Shown: positions 1-5,534 of the stretch, one piece after another
Position numbering within the stretch: position 1 is the stretch's first letter
Layout of the letters: every line of letters starts with the position of its first letter
Assembly (NCBI GenBank): GCA_030621075.1
Contig: JAUXII010000090.1
Location: forward strand, 1 to 5,534
Direction of reading: 5' to 3'
DNA length: 5,534 bases
Origin: Lentimicrobiaceae bacterium
GTDB lineage: Bacteria > Bacteroidota > Bacteroidia > Bacteroidales > JAGONC01
Program-made: the position numbers and the translations under genes
Notes under the pieces: generated by a model
What the model saw: the letters and a program-made list of their open reading frames with translations, nothing else
Told to the model about the DNA's origin: nothing
Databases searched by the model: none

Positions 1-2
1 TC

Positions 3-275
3 ACACATATACATCCAATAGTGGCAGTTGCTTATTTAGTAAAAGACATAAAGCTTGCTGCATCCGGTTTTATAAAAACCGAAAATATTTTTCCTCATTT
101 CATGGGTTGGCAGGATGGATATGGAGCCTTTACTTATGCAATCTCAGCGAAAGATAATTTAATCGAGTATGTAAAAAACCAGAAAGAACATCATAAAATG
201 GTAAGTTTCAGAGATGAATACATCAGTTTGTTAAATGAACATGGGATTGAATTTGATGAAAAATATTTATTATGA
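3..275 (+). CDS. IS200-like / REP-associated Y1 transposase, C-terminal part (5' end outside window)
   Basis: This is the C-terminal part of a small HUH/Y1 single-strand DNA transposase. The frame is open from base 3, so the GTG at 21 is almost certainly internal: the codons before it (T-H-I-H-P-I) continue the family pattern 'HPxxAxAxLVKDIK'. Visible family features are VKDIK, then FPHFMGWQDGYGAFTY, then EYVKNQKEHHK, and the C-terminal HGIEFDEKYLL, a usual ending in the Bacteroidota members I recall. The Tyr of EYVKNQ (bases 168-170) fits the position of the catalytic Y1 nucleophile. The metal-binding HUH motif should lie mostly upstream of the window. An H-I-H triplet at bases 6-14 is present, but by my remembered alignment it falls slightly too far downstream to be that motif. 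Such proteins nick and join DNA at short hairpins, which fits the palindromes that follow. Whether the full gene is intact cannot be judged here. Confidence 0.85.
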   Translation, partial: THIHPIVAVAYLVKDIKLAASGFIKTENIFPHFMGWQDGYGAFTYAISAKDNLIEYVKNQKEHHKMVSFRDEYISLLNEHGIEFDEKYLL

Positions 276-281
276 TTTGTT

Positions 282-302
282 GAACCCGACTGAGTCGGGT
301 TC
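282..302. repeat. Perfect 9-bp palindrome just after the transposase stop
   Basis: Arms GAACCCGAC (282-290) and GTCGGGTTC (294-302) are exact reverse complements around a TGA triloop. The hairpin begins 6 bases after the transposase stop codon. Two roles are possible: a REP-like hairpin recognised by the adjacent transposase, or a terminator for it. Against a classic terminator, the sequence that follows (TTGATATGG) is not a T run, although TTTTT appears at 312-316. A REP-type role is inferred only from its position beside a Y1 transposase. Confidence 0.75.
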
Positions 303-327
303 TTGATATGGTTTTTGCCTTTTAACC

Positions 328-341
328 CCGCGTAAACGCGG
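328..341. repeat. Short GC-rich palindrome (second hairpin)
   Basis: CCGCG (328-332) pairs with CGCGG (337-341) around TAAA; one more T-A pair could form inside the loop. It lies 25 bases after the first hairpin and shares no arm sequence with it, so it is a separate palindrome and not a repeat copy. It stands out as GC-rich in AT-rich surroundings. Confidence 0.6.
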
Positions 342-354
342 AGCTATTCACGTT

Positions 355-371
355 AAACCACGAAGTGGTTT
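355..371. repeat. Perfect 7-bp palindrome with GAA loop (third hairpin)
   Basis: AAACCAC (355-361) pairs exactly with GTGGTTT (365-371) around a GAA triloop. The left arm plus loop reads ACCACGAAG. The same word recurs with one change, ACCACTAAG, on the minus strand at 494-502, inside the cacgaag-type element described below. That suggests related dispersed sequence in this region, though nine bases is a short match. Confidence 0.65.
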
Positions 372-405
372 TATATTACAAACGATGTATTATTCAATTC
401 TGAAT

Positions 406-448
406 GCCCCCCCCTTTGCTAAATACGTGCAGGGGCGTTGCCCCTTTG
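406..448 (+). repeat. Imperfect direct repeat GCn TTTG with C8 and C4 tracts
   Basis: Bases 406-418 read G, eight C, TTTG. Bases 440-448 read G, four C, TTTG. The two copies are 34 bases apart and differ only in C-tract length. The C8 run (407-414) is the longest homopolymer of G or C in the window and is prone to slippage. No gene start is close enough for the tract to switch a gene on or off. Confidence 0.6.
431..445. repeat. Perfect 6-bp GC-rich palindrome (fourth hairpin)
   Basis: AGGGGC (431-436) and GCCCCT (440-445) pair exactly around a GTT triloop. The right arm belongs to the second copy of the GCnTTTG direct repeat. The G run 432-435 could therefore pair instead with the upstream C8 tract, giving two mutually exclusive structures. 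Confidence 0.6.
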
Positions 449-479
449 AAATTGAGCCAGCACATCAAAATAATATTTA

Positions 480-508
480 CTCCTTCGTGCTCCCTTAGTG
501 GTAAAAAA
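480..508 (-). repeat. Possible dispersed 'cacgaag' element
   Basis: Read on the minus strand this stretch gives a T-run, ACCACTAAGGGAGC and then ACGAAGGAG. From memory it resembles the ACCAC-AAGG-CACGAAGG type sequences scattered between genes in many Bacteroidota genomes. Only one copy lies in this window, so repetition is not shown here; the call rests on recollection of the pattern and on the partial match to the third hairpin. Confidence 0.35.
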
Positions 509-692
509 ACTATTTTAAACCCTTGATTTGCAAAGTATAGAAACTGCTCACAGGAATCTGTATAAATGAGGAATAAAAATTTAGAATTTTAATCAGAAAT
601 AATAAATAAACAATAAAGAATTAGAAAGTATTGCCAACTGCATCTGTTTTCTGTAAAAATAAACGGTATCATAGGTATGCAACCAATACCAA

Positions 693-1646
693 CTACAGAA
701 TCCCCTCCAAGTCCAGCTTCAATCTTTCAGTGAAGAGATCAGAACCCCGCGGATTCAAATGATCCGGGTCGAAGAAATACTCAGGATGATCGAAATAAAG
801 GTCGTGATAATCGAGAAAATGTGTTACATTCTGGTAACTAGTACAGATCACCTGAACTTGTTCGTACAGTTCATCAACCGGCACTATGTTGGAAGATTCT
901 TCAAAATACTCCCTGGTGACAGGTATCCTGATGAGAATAACATTTATACCATGATCCTGGCATAATTGAAGGATTCTTTCAAAGTAAAACTTGATATCCT
1001 TGTCGAGATAATCTTGTTTAGAAAGATATATGTTTACTTTGGCCCTGGCTTGTTTTGTCCTGTTTTGTTCCCTGGCAAAATTTTTAAAATCACGATGAGG
1101 CCTGTATCCGTTATGAAGTTCCAGCTTGCCAATTTTAATGGCATAAATGAAGGTTAATTGAATGTCTTTGTAATTTCCGGCAAAGGAAAAGAATTTGCCC
1201 TCAAGCCACTTCGACAGTATGTCCCTGTTCCTTTTTATTTTCGCCAGCTCGAAATAATCGATGTATTTTATCCAGTATGAATTGTATTCAAGCCTGTTAG
1301 CTGTTTTAGGACCGAATGAAGATATATCTGCAAACAAAATAACATTTTCGGGCTTTTTATCCGACTTTTCCAAAATCGATTTAAGCTTGTAATAGCTCTG
1401 GATATAATTTTCGCCGGGAGAACCATAATTGAAGCTGTTTCCCAGGATGTAAGTATTAACACAATTATGTGAATTACCTAACGAAAGATACTTCAATGTG
1501 CCGGTGTAGGCATTAAATTGTTCGTCTTTGGTATTGTTTAACAGGTTATGGACTACAAACTTTTTATAGAGTTGGTCAAGTACGGTGTTGGCCACTATCA
1601 GTGTGAGTAGAAACAAAACTATTCTTATGATAAAATTCTTTTTCAT
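693..1646 (-). CDS. Membrane-anchored SGNH-fold protein, probable periplasmic O-acetyltransferase partner of MBOAT
   Basis: The product is 317 residues and probably completes transfer of an acyl (likely acetyl) group to a polysaccharide outside the inner membrane. Residues 1-3 (MKK) are followed by a hydrophobic helix at about 5-22, giving a signal anchor with the rest in the periplasm. SGNH-type motifs are at both ends: LSLGNSH at 54-60, with Ser59 the likely nucleophile, and FFDPDHLNPRG at 291-301, where Asp293 and His296 form the D-x-x-H pair. YGSPGEN at 74-80 is a candidate second block with its conserved Gly. The GNSH form is closer to AlgJ/AlgX-like proteins than to the GSS of DltD. The start lies 7 nt after the MBOAT stop, so the genes are probably co-transcribed and coupled. 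The exact substrate is unknown. A secreted esterase is an alternative, but the MBOAT pairing favours transferase. Confidence 0.8.
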   Translation of the reverse strand: MKKNFIIRIVLFLLTLIVANTVLDQLYKKFVVHNLLNNTKDEQFNAYTGTLKYLSLGNSHNCVNTYILGNSFNYGSPGENYIQSYYKLKSILEKSDKKPENVILFADISSFGPKTANRLEYNSYWIKYIDYFELAKIKRNRDILSKWLEGKFFSFAGNYKDIQLTFIYAIKIGKLELHNGYRPHRDFKNFAREQNRTKQARAKVNIYLSKQDYLDKDIKFYFERILQLCQDHGINVILIRIPVTREYFEESSNIVPVDELYEQVQVICTSYQNVTHFLDYHDLYFDHPEYFFDPDHLNPRGSDLFTERLKLDLEGIL

Positions 1647-1653
1647 CTGAATC

Positions 1654-3105
1654 TTAAAACTGGAAATAGATAAATTCCTGTTGATTAATCATTCCAAATA
1701 TCAAAATAAAAAAAATAAATCCTAAATATATCGGCCACCGGATAATAACCGGCTTGTTTGCTACCAGTTCGATCAGGTTCTTCCTGGCATGGATTTGTTC
1801 AGCCCAAAGAAGGATGATGATGTTAAGTATAACAAAAACAACTTCTTTGTTTTTAAAAATATCAATAAAAGATTCGATAATGTTTCCAAAATGAAGCGAT
1901 CTGCTTATCAGCATGAAACTATCACTGATTGAATTTGCCCTGAAAAAGAATAAAGAAAAACAGAGCAGGCCAAACGTAACGAGTATGCTGTATAGGTTAA
2001 AGAATGCCGGGGCCTTTTTAATACCAATCAATTGGTTGAAGTTATCCCGGTATCGTTTCGTCAATGAACCGAAAATGATATAGAAAGCATGAATTATGCC
2101 AAACACGATAAATGTCCAGTTCGCACCATGCCATAAACCCATTAAAAGATAGGTAATCAAAATATTTCGCTGGAGCATCCAATTAAGGATTTTATTATTT
2201 TTTTTCGCCGGGAGGGCAAAAAACAGATAATCCCTGAACCATGTTGTTAATGAAATATGCCAGCGTTGCCAAAAATCAGTGATTGATTTGGCAATTAGCG
2301 GCCTGTTAAAATTAACCATTAAATCATACCCCATGATCCTGGCCGATCCCCGGGCAATATCTGTATAGGCCGAGAAATCACAATAAAGCTGAAAAGCAAA
2401 AAGAGCAGTTGCAAGGATAACAGGTACTCCGGTGTGTTCAGTTGGGTTTTCATAAACAGAGCTAACATAAATGCCTATTCTGTCGGCAATAACTACTTTC
2501 TTGTAAAAACCCCAAAGCATCAGTTTCAACCCACTGATCACCATTTGAGAATCAAAGGTCTTTCTACGGTGAATCTGAGGAAGTAAATGATTTGATCGTT
2601 CAATAGGCCCGGCTACCAGCTGCGGGAAAAATGAGACAAACAGCGCAAATTTTCCCAGGTGATGTTCCGGTTTTGTTATGCCCCGGTAAATATCTATCGA
2701 GTAACTCATCGTTTGAAAGGTATAAAACGAAATACCTACCGGCAACAGAACCTGAAACGTGGGCACCTGGTAAAATACATTAACCTGGTTGAATAATAAG
2801 TTGACGCTTTCTCCAAAGAAATTAAAATACTTAAACCCAGCCAGAATCCCTAAATTGACTACTATGCTGAGAATCAGGTATTTTTTCCGCTTGGATTTAA
2901 CTTTTATCTTCCCCATCCTTAACCCGGCATAATAATCAACCAGGGTAGAAGCCATTATCAATACAATATATTCGGGCTTCCAGCACATATAGAAGTAGTA
3001 GCTCGCCACCAGGAGCAATGCCCAACGCCATTTATGACTGAAAGCATAATAAAGCCCTACAACAATTGGGAAAAAGATAAGGTATTCTAATGAATTAAAA
3101 AGCAT
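1654..3105 (-). CDS. Membrane-bound O-acyltransferase (MBOAT), AlgI-like
   Basis: This 483-residue polytopic protein has roughly a dozen hydrophobic segments and belongs to the AlgI/PatA/DltB branch of the MBOAT family. These proteins take an acyl group, usually acetyl, from a cytoplasmic donor and pass it across the inner membrane to a periplasmic partner. Diagnostic stretches are LPVGISFYTFQTMSYSIDIY (121-140), FFPQLVAGPIERSNHLLPQ (159-177), YCDFSAYTDIARG (241-253), NRPLIAKSITDFWQRWHISL (267-286) and GLWHGANWTFIVFG (323-336). His326 in LWHGANW matches the invariant catalytic His of the family; His283 in WQRWHIS is the second conserved His. The C-terminus ends FIYFQF, a familiar AlgI-type tail. 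It is the first gene of a two-gene operon with the SGNH partner. The ATG at 3105 opens directly into the first membrane helix and has only a weak possible ribosome site. Polysaccharide O-acetylation is the likely role; teichoic-acid D-alanylation is unlikely without dltA or dltC nearby. Confidence 0.93.
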   Translation of the reverse strand: MLFNSLEYLIFFPIVVGLYYAFSHKWRWALLLVASYYFYMCWKPEYIVLIMASTLVDYYAGLRMGKIKVKSKRKKYLILSIVVNLGILAGFKYFNFFGESVNLLFNQVNVFYQVPTFQVLLPVGISFYTFQTMSYSIDIYRGITKPEHHLGKFALFVSFFPQLVAGPIERSNHLLPQIHRRKTFDSQMVISGLKLMLWGFYKKVVIADRIGIYVSSVYENPTEHTGVPVILATALFAFQLYCDFSAYTDIARGSARIMGYDLMVNFNRPLIAKSITDFWQRWHISLTTWFRDYLFFALPAKKNNKILNWMLQRNILITYLLMGLWHGANWTFIVFGIIHAFYIIFGSLTKRYRDNFNQLIGIKKAPAFFNLYSILVTFGLLCFSLFFFRANSISDSFMLISRSLHFGNIIESFIDIFKNKEVVFVILNIIILLWAEQIHARKNLIELVANKPVIIRWPIYLGFIFFILIFGMINQQEFIYFQF

Positions 3106-3127
3106 GCAACAACCTGTTTGGCTACTG

Positions 3128-3160
3128 CAAAGTAAATATGTTTTTCCATACTTGCCAAAA
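3128..3160 (-). promoter_or_regulatory. Candidate Bacteroidota-type promoter for the MBOAT-SGNH operon
   Basis: Reading the minus strand, TTTTG (3160-3156) is followed after 20 bases by TTACTTTG (3135-3128). This resembles the Bacteroidota sigma factor consensus TTTG ... TAnnTTTG with one mismatch in the -7 box, and the spacing is within the known range. Transcription would start near 3121-3123, leaving a leader of roughly 16-18 bases before the ATG at 3105. Motif matching by eye only. Confidence 0.45.
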
Positions 3161-3164
3161 TGTA

Positions 3165-3172
3165 TATTTTTG
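3165..3172 (+). promoter_or_regulatory. Candidate -7 box for the flippase-sulfotransferase operon
   Basis: TATTTTTG matches TAnnTTTG exactly. A matching -33 TTG is not evident: bases 3141-3145 are only a T run. The predicted start near 3179 would give a leader of about 60 bases that contains the hairpin at 3195-3214. The box lies within 5 bases of the -33 element assigned to the opposite-strand promoter, so the two may compete for polymerase. Confidence 0.35.
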
Positions 3173-3194
3173 TACCTGAATAAATGTGTTCAAA

Positions 3195-3214
3195 TCATCC
3201 CTTACAAGGGATGA
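3195..3214 (+). promoter_or_regulatory. Perfect 8-bp hairpin in the flippase leader
   Basis: TCATCCCT (3195-3202) pairs exactly with AGGGATGA (3207-3214) around a TACA tetraloop. It sits 26 bases upstream of the flippase ATG. It could be an RNA hairpin in the leader that affects stability or translation, or a DNA palindrome bound by a dimeric regulator between the divergent operons. It is not followed by a T run, so a terminator is unlikely. No protein or riboswitch is recognised. Confidence 0.5.
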
Positions 3215-3240
3215 CTGCCAGATGTAGATAACTTAAATTT

Positions 3241-4536
3241 ATGGTTAAGCAAAGTTTTCTTCAGGATGTTACAAAAGTATTAAGTAGTAATATTTTTACC
3301 ATAATTAATGGGTTAATCATAAGTGTTATATTATCCCGTCAGCTTGGCCCCTCTGGTTTTGGTTTATATTCTGCTATCCTTGTAGTTCCATTAATTGTAA
3401 TAAGTATCACCCAACTTGGAATCAGGGCCTCAGCAATTTATTTTATTGGCAACAAGAAATACAAGACTGATTTGATTGTTTCGAACATATTGATGATTTT
3501 GATCTTCTCTTCCTTGTTAGGTGTCGTTACTACAGGTGTTGTTTTTTTTGTGATGAATGATGAGAATTTTTCGATTCTGATGATTTTGTTGGTATTACTT
3601 ATCATTCCACCACGCCTTGCTGCTATTCAGATCGGTGGTATCTTTCTTGGCCTGGAGCAGATAAAAAAGGCTATGATGCTTAACTGGCTAACTATTTTTA
3701 TAAACTTAATAAGTGTTATTGTCCTGGTCTGGATTTTAGCCTTTGAAATCAATGGCGCTTTGCTCTCCATGTTAATTGCATATTGTATCATTACCGTTTG
3801 GGCTGTTTTTGTCATTCGTAAAGAGCATATTGTTGTTTTCAAGCCTGATTTTCAAATCATTAAAAATATTTTAAAGAAAGGAATTGTTTTTGCCCTGGCT
3901 TTTCTGATTATACAATTGAATTACCGCATAGATATTCTTATTCTCAAAGAACTTGTTTCACTGAAAGAAGTTGGGTATTATTCACTCGGGGCTTCTATTG
4001 CTGAGAAGTTGTGGCAGTTGCCACTCGCTATCGGCATTGTGCTGATGAGCCGTACTGCCAATGCAACCGATCAGCAAGCTATTAATATCAGTACGGCAAA
4101 ACTTTTCAGGGTGTCGTTAATAGCTGGAGTAATAGCTGCCGGAATATTGTTTGTGATCACGCCTGTTGTCATCCCTGCTATCTGGGGCAATGATTTTCAA
4201 CCGAGCATTAGAGTTCTTCAATTTATTCTACCCGGTATTTTATTCGTCAGTCAATATAGAATTTTGAGCAGCCGCCTATCCGGCATTGGATTGCCACAGA
4301 TTGCCATTTATGTGTTTCTTCCGGCTTTAATTATTAATATTGTATTGAATTACTGGTGGATCCCTCTTTATGGAGCTATGGGGGCAGTAATGGCTACTAA
4401 TGTCAGTTACACATTGGGGTCTGTTATATTTTTATTTGTGTATGCTAAGGTTGTGAAAATGCCGGTGTTGGAGATGCTTAGCTATAAAAAAACCGATTTC
4501 GATTTTCTTGTTGCTTTAAAAAGGAAGTTTCTGTAA
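3241..4536 (+). CDS. Wzx-like polysaccharide flippase (MOP superfamily)
   Basis: This 431-residue integral membrane protein of the oligosaccharide flippase (polysaccharide synthase/Wzx) family likely flips undecaprenyl-linked oligosaccharide across the inner membrane. It has about 12 hydrophobic segments. Family traits include an amphipathic N-terminus leading into LSRQLGPSGFGLYSAIL (31-47), the central NYRIDILIL (227-235) followed by VGYYSLGASIAEKLWQLP (244-261), and the late NYWWIPLYGAMGAVMATNVSY (370-390), with a short basic cytoplasmic tail (KRKFL). Length is normal for Wzx. The ATG at 3241 is the natural start: the upstream bases are AT-rich without a Shine-Dalgarno sequence, as is common in Bacteroidota. 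The sulfotransferase gene follows after 4 nt, so the two are probably one transcript. The carried glycan cannot be predicted. A teichoic acid or other lipid exporter of the same superfamily is a less likely alternative. Confidence 0.9.
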   Translation: MVKQSFLQDVTKVLSSNIFTIINGLIISVILSRQLGPSGFGLYSAILVVPLIVISITQLGIRASAIYFIGNKKYKTDLIVSNILMILIFSSLLGVVTTGVVFFVMNDENFSILMILLVLLIIPPRLAAIQIGGIFLGLEQIKKAMMLNWLTIFINLISVIVLVWILAFEINGALLSMLIAYCIITVWAVFVIRKEHIVVFKPDFQIIKNILKKGIVFALAFLIIQLNYRIDILILKELVSLKEVGYYSLGASIAEKLWQLPLAIGIVLMSRTANATDQQAINISTAKLFRVSLIAGVIAAGILFVITPVVIPAIWGNDFQPSIRVLQFILPGILFVSQYRILSSRLSGIGLPQIAIYVFLPALIINIVLNYWWIPLYGAMGAVMATNVSYTLGSVIFLFVYAKVVKMPVLEMLSYKKTDFDFLVALKRKFL

Positions 4537-4540
4537 ATAG

Positions 4541-5534
4541 ATGGAAGATACCAGTAACATACCAATGTTTTTTATTATCGGAAGGCCCCGTTCGGGTACT
4601 ACCTTATTAAGGCTTTTGCTTGAAGCACATCCTAATGTGATTATTCCTCCTGAAAGCCCGATTATACTGAGCCTTTATAAAAAATACGATAAAATTTTTC
4701 ATTGGGATGAGAAAACAATCCTTTCGTTGTACCATGATGTGATTAACCAACAATATTTTGATACCTGGTTAATTGACAAAGAGACATTAAAAGAAAAATT
4801 TTTATCATGGCAGGGGGAGACTACTTTTTATGAACTTATTAAAAAGATCTATTTGAATTATCCTTCTTTGTTTGAGAAAGGAAAGATCGAATGGATAGGG
4901 GATAAAAACCCGGGGTATTCACTTTATGTAAAACGGCTGATAAAAATATTCCCTGAAGCTAAGTTCATCCATATTACAAGAGATTACCGGGATAACTATC
5001 TTTCGCTGATTAAGGTAAATTTTGAGGTGCCGGTTGTGCCGCTGGTAATTTACAGGTGGAGGTTTGCCATCCAATTGGTAAAAAATCTGAAAAGAAAATT
5101 TCCGGATTCAGTTTATTCTATCAGATATGAAGAGCTGGTTACGGATACGGAAAAACAAATTAAAGATCTATCTGATTTTTTACACATTGAATTCAATCAG
5201 GATGTGCTGAATTATTATGATAAAAAAGAGCTTCTGAAAAGTAAATATGCTCATTCGGATGAACTTCTAAAGATCCATAAAAGTCTGTTAAGGCCTATCA
5301 ATACAGGAAGAATGGATGTATGGAAGAGTGAAATGAGTGAAAGAGATATAAAGGTTGCAGATCTGGTTGCGGGTAAGGTAGCTGATTCGGCAGGCTATGT
5401 CCGAAAATATAAAAAGTTCAATCTTTGGCTTTTTTTGTGGATCTTACCCACACTTATTTACGGAAAATTAATGTATTCAATGATTTTATTTGGTGAAAAG
5501 TTACCTTACAAATGGCGCAACCGGCTGCAGGATT
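4541..5534 (+). CDS. PAPS-dependent sulfotransferase (3' end outside window)
   Basis: Translation from the ATG at 4541 stays open for 331 codons to the window end. The enzyme is predicted to move sulfate from PAPS to a hydroxyl, most likely on a sugar given its neighbours. The 5'-phosphosulfate loop is GRPRSGTTLL (14-23). IGDKNPGY (119-126) matches the GDK-P block of the Sulfotransferase_3 type. The 3'-phosphate site is ITRDYRDNYLSL (145-156), with Arg147 and Ser155. NTGRMDVWK (254-262) matches the late GR-x-x-x-W PAPS-binding block. The core is therefore complete. After it comes a hydrophobic stretch at about 294-317, which may tether the protein to the membrane. The start is 4 nt after the flippase stop; AAGGAAG at 4521-4527 is a possible but distant ribosome site. 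Met9 is a poorer start, only five residues before the loop. Exact substrate (sugar, lipid or protein) is unknown. Confidence 0.88.
   Translation, partial: MEDTSNIPMFFIIGRPRSGTTLLRLLLEAHPNVIIPPESPIILSLYKKYDKIFHWDEKTILSLYHDVINQQYFDTWLIDKETLKEKFLSWQGETTFYELIKKIYLNYPSLFEKGKIEWIGDKNPGYSLYVKRLIKIFPEAKFIHITRDYRDNYLSLIKVNFEVPVVPLVIYRWRFAIQLVKNLKRKFPDSVYSIRYEELVTDTEKQIKDLSDFLHIEFNQDVLNYYDKKELLKSKYAHSDELLKIHKSLLRPINTGRMDVWKSEMSERDIKVADLVAGKVADSAGYVRKYKKFNLWLFLWILPTLIYGKLMYSMILFGEKLPYKWRNRLQD

Larger units (their letters stand above)
276..692. other. Gene-free, palindrome-rich intergenic region between convergent genes
   Basis: These 417 bases separate the transposase (+) from the end of the acyltransferase operon (-), so the flanking genes converge here. 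I find no plausible coding sequence. The left part (282-448) is packed with short perfect inverted repeats and a C-tract repeat, listed separately. Bases 480-508 hold a 'cttcgtg...cttagtgg' sequence. The right part (about 510-692) is AT-rich with no clear structure. Both flanking transcripts could end in this region, but no classical GC hairpin followed directly by a T run is visible on either strand. Confidence 0.8.

Noticed and set aside
527..540. CAAAGTATAG as a minus-strand -7 box
   Set aside because: It would drive transcription only into the gene-free region and antisense to the transposase, and the box spacing is off by one from TAnnTTTG.
576..590. AAAATT-TAG-AATTTT palindrome
   Set aside because: All-AT arms in an AT-rich stretch are expected by chance and would form a very weak hairpin.
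674..690. GGTAT/ATACC inverted repeat just past the SGNH-protein stop as a terminator
   Set aside because: The stem is only 5 bp and AT-rich, with a 7-base loop, and the T-rich stretch on the minus strand begins about 10 bases too late.
276..692. CRISPR array or tRNA in the repeat-rich spacer
   Set aside because: The palindromes have different arm sequences and irregular spacing, and no cloverleaf fold or repeated unit is visible.
759..1157. Two open frames on the + strand (68 and 63 codons)
   Set aside because: They lie antisense inside the SGNH-protein gene, have no recognisable protein features, and the minus-strand frame has clear family motifs.
1268..1462. 64-codon open frame on the - strand
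   Set aside because: It is an out-of-frame shadow of the SGNH-protein gene covering the GNSH region.
3211..3231. Six-codon upstream open frame (ATG at 3211, TAA at 3229) in the flippase leader
   Set aside because: Its ATG is inside the hairpin stem, it has no ribosome site, and such a short frame is likely chance; no attenuator-like codon run is seen.
3627..3842. 71-codon open frame on the - strand
   Set aside because: It is antisense to the flippase, whose frame is continuous with typical membrane segments; composition looks like a shadow.

Overview
This window looks like part of a cell-surface or exopolysaccharide locus from an AT-rich Bacteroidota genome. The lineage is inferred from three things. 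The 5' protein resembles the IS200/REP-associated transposases common in Bacteroidota. The starts lack strong Shine-Dalgarno sequences. The only convincing promoter elements resemble the Bacteroidota consensus (TTTG ... TAnnTTTG) rather than TTGACA/TATAAT. No rRNA, tRNA or CRISPR array is seen.

Layout. Bases 1-275 hold the 3' end of a Y1-type (IS200-like, REP-associated) transposase on the + strand, cut by the window edge. Bases 276-692 contain no gene. This stretch carries a run of four different short perfect hairpins, a C8/C4 direct repeat, and a 'cacgaag'-type dispersed-repeat sequence. Bases 693-3105 (- strand) are a tight two-gene operon: a membrane-bound O-acyltransferase (MBOAT, AlgI-like) followed after 7 nt by a membrane-anchored SGNH-fold protein with GNSH and DPDH motifs. 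Bases 3106-3240 are a divergent promoter region with back-to-back promoter-like elements and a strong small hairpin. Bases 3241-5534 (+ strand) carry a Wzx-like polysaccharide flippase followed after 4 nt by a PAPS-dependent sulfotransferase that runs off the window end.

How the genes could work together (inference). The flippase would move a lipid-linked oligosaccharide across the inner membrane. The sulfotransferase, with a complete PAPS-binding signature, would add sulfate to a sugar (or less likely a lipid or protein) before export. The MBOAT would pass acetyl groups across the membrane, and the SGNH partner would transfer them to the polysaccharide in the periplasm. The product could therefore be both sulfated and O-acetylated. 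Each component belongs to a known family. I do not see a clearly new system; the least explained part is the palindrome cluster beside the transposase, followed by the coupling of flippase and sulfotransferase.
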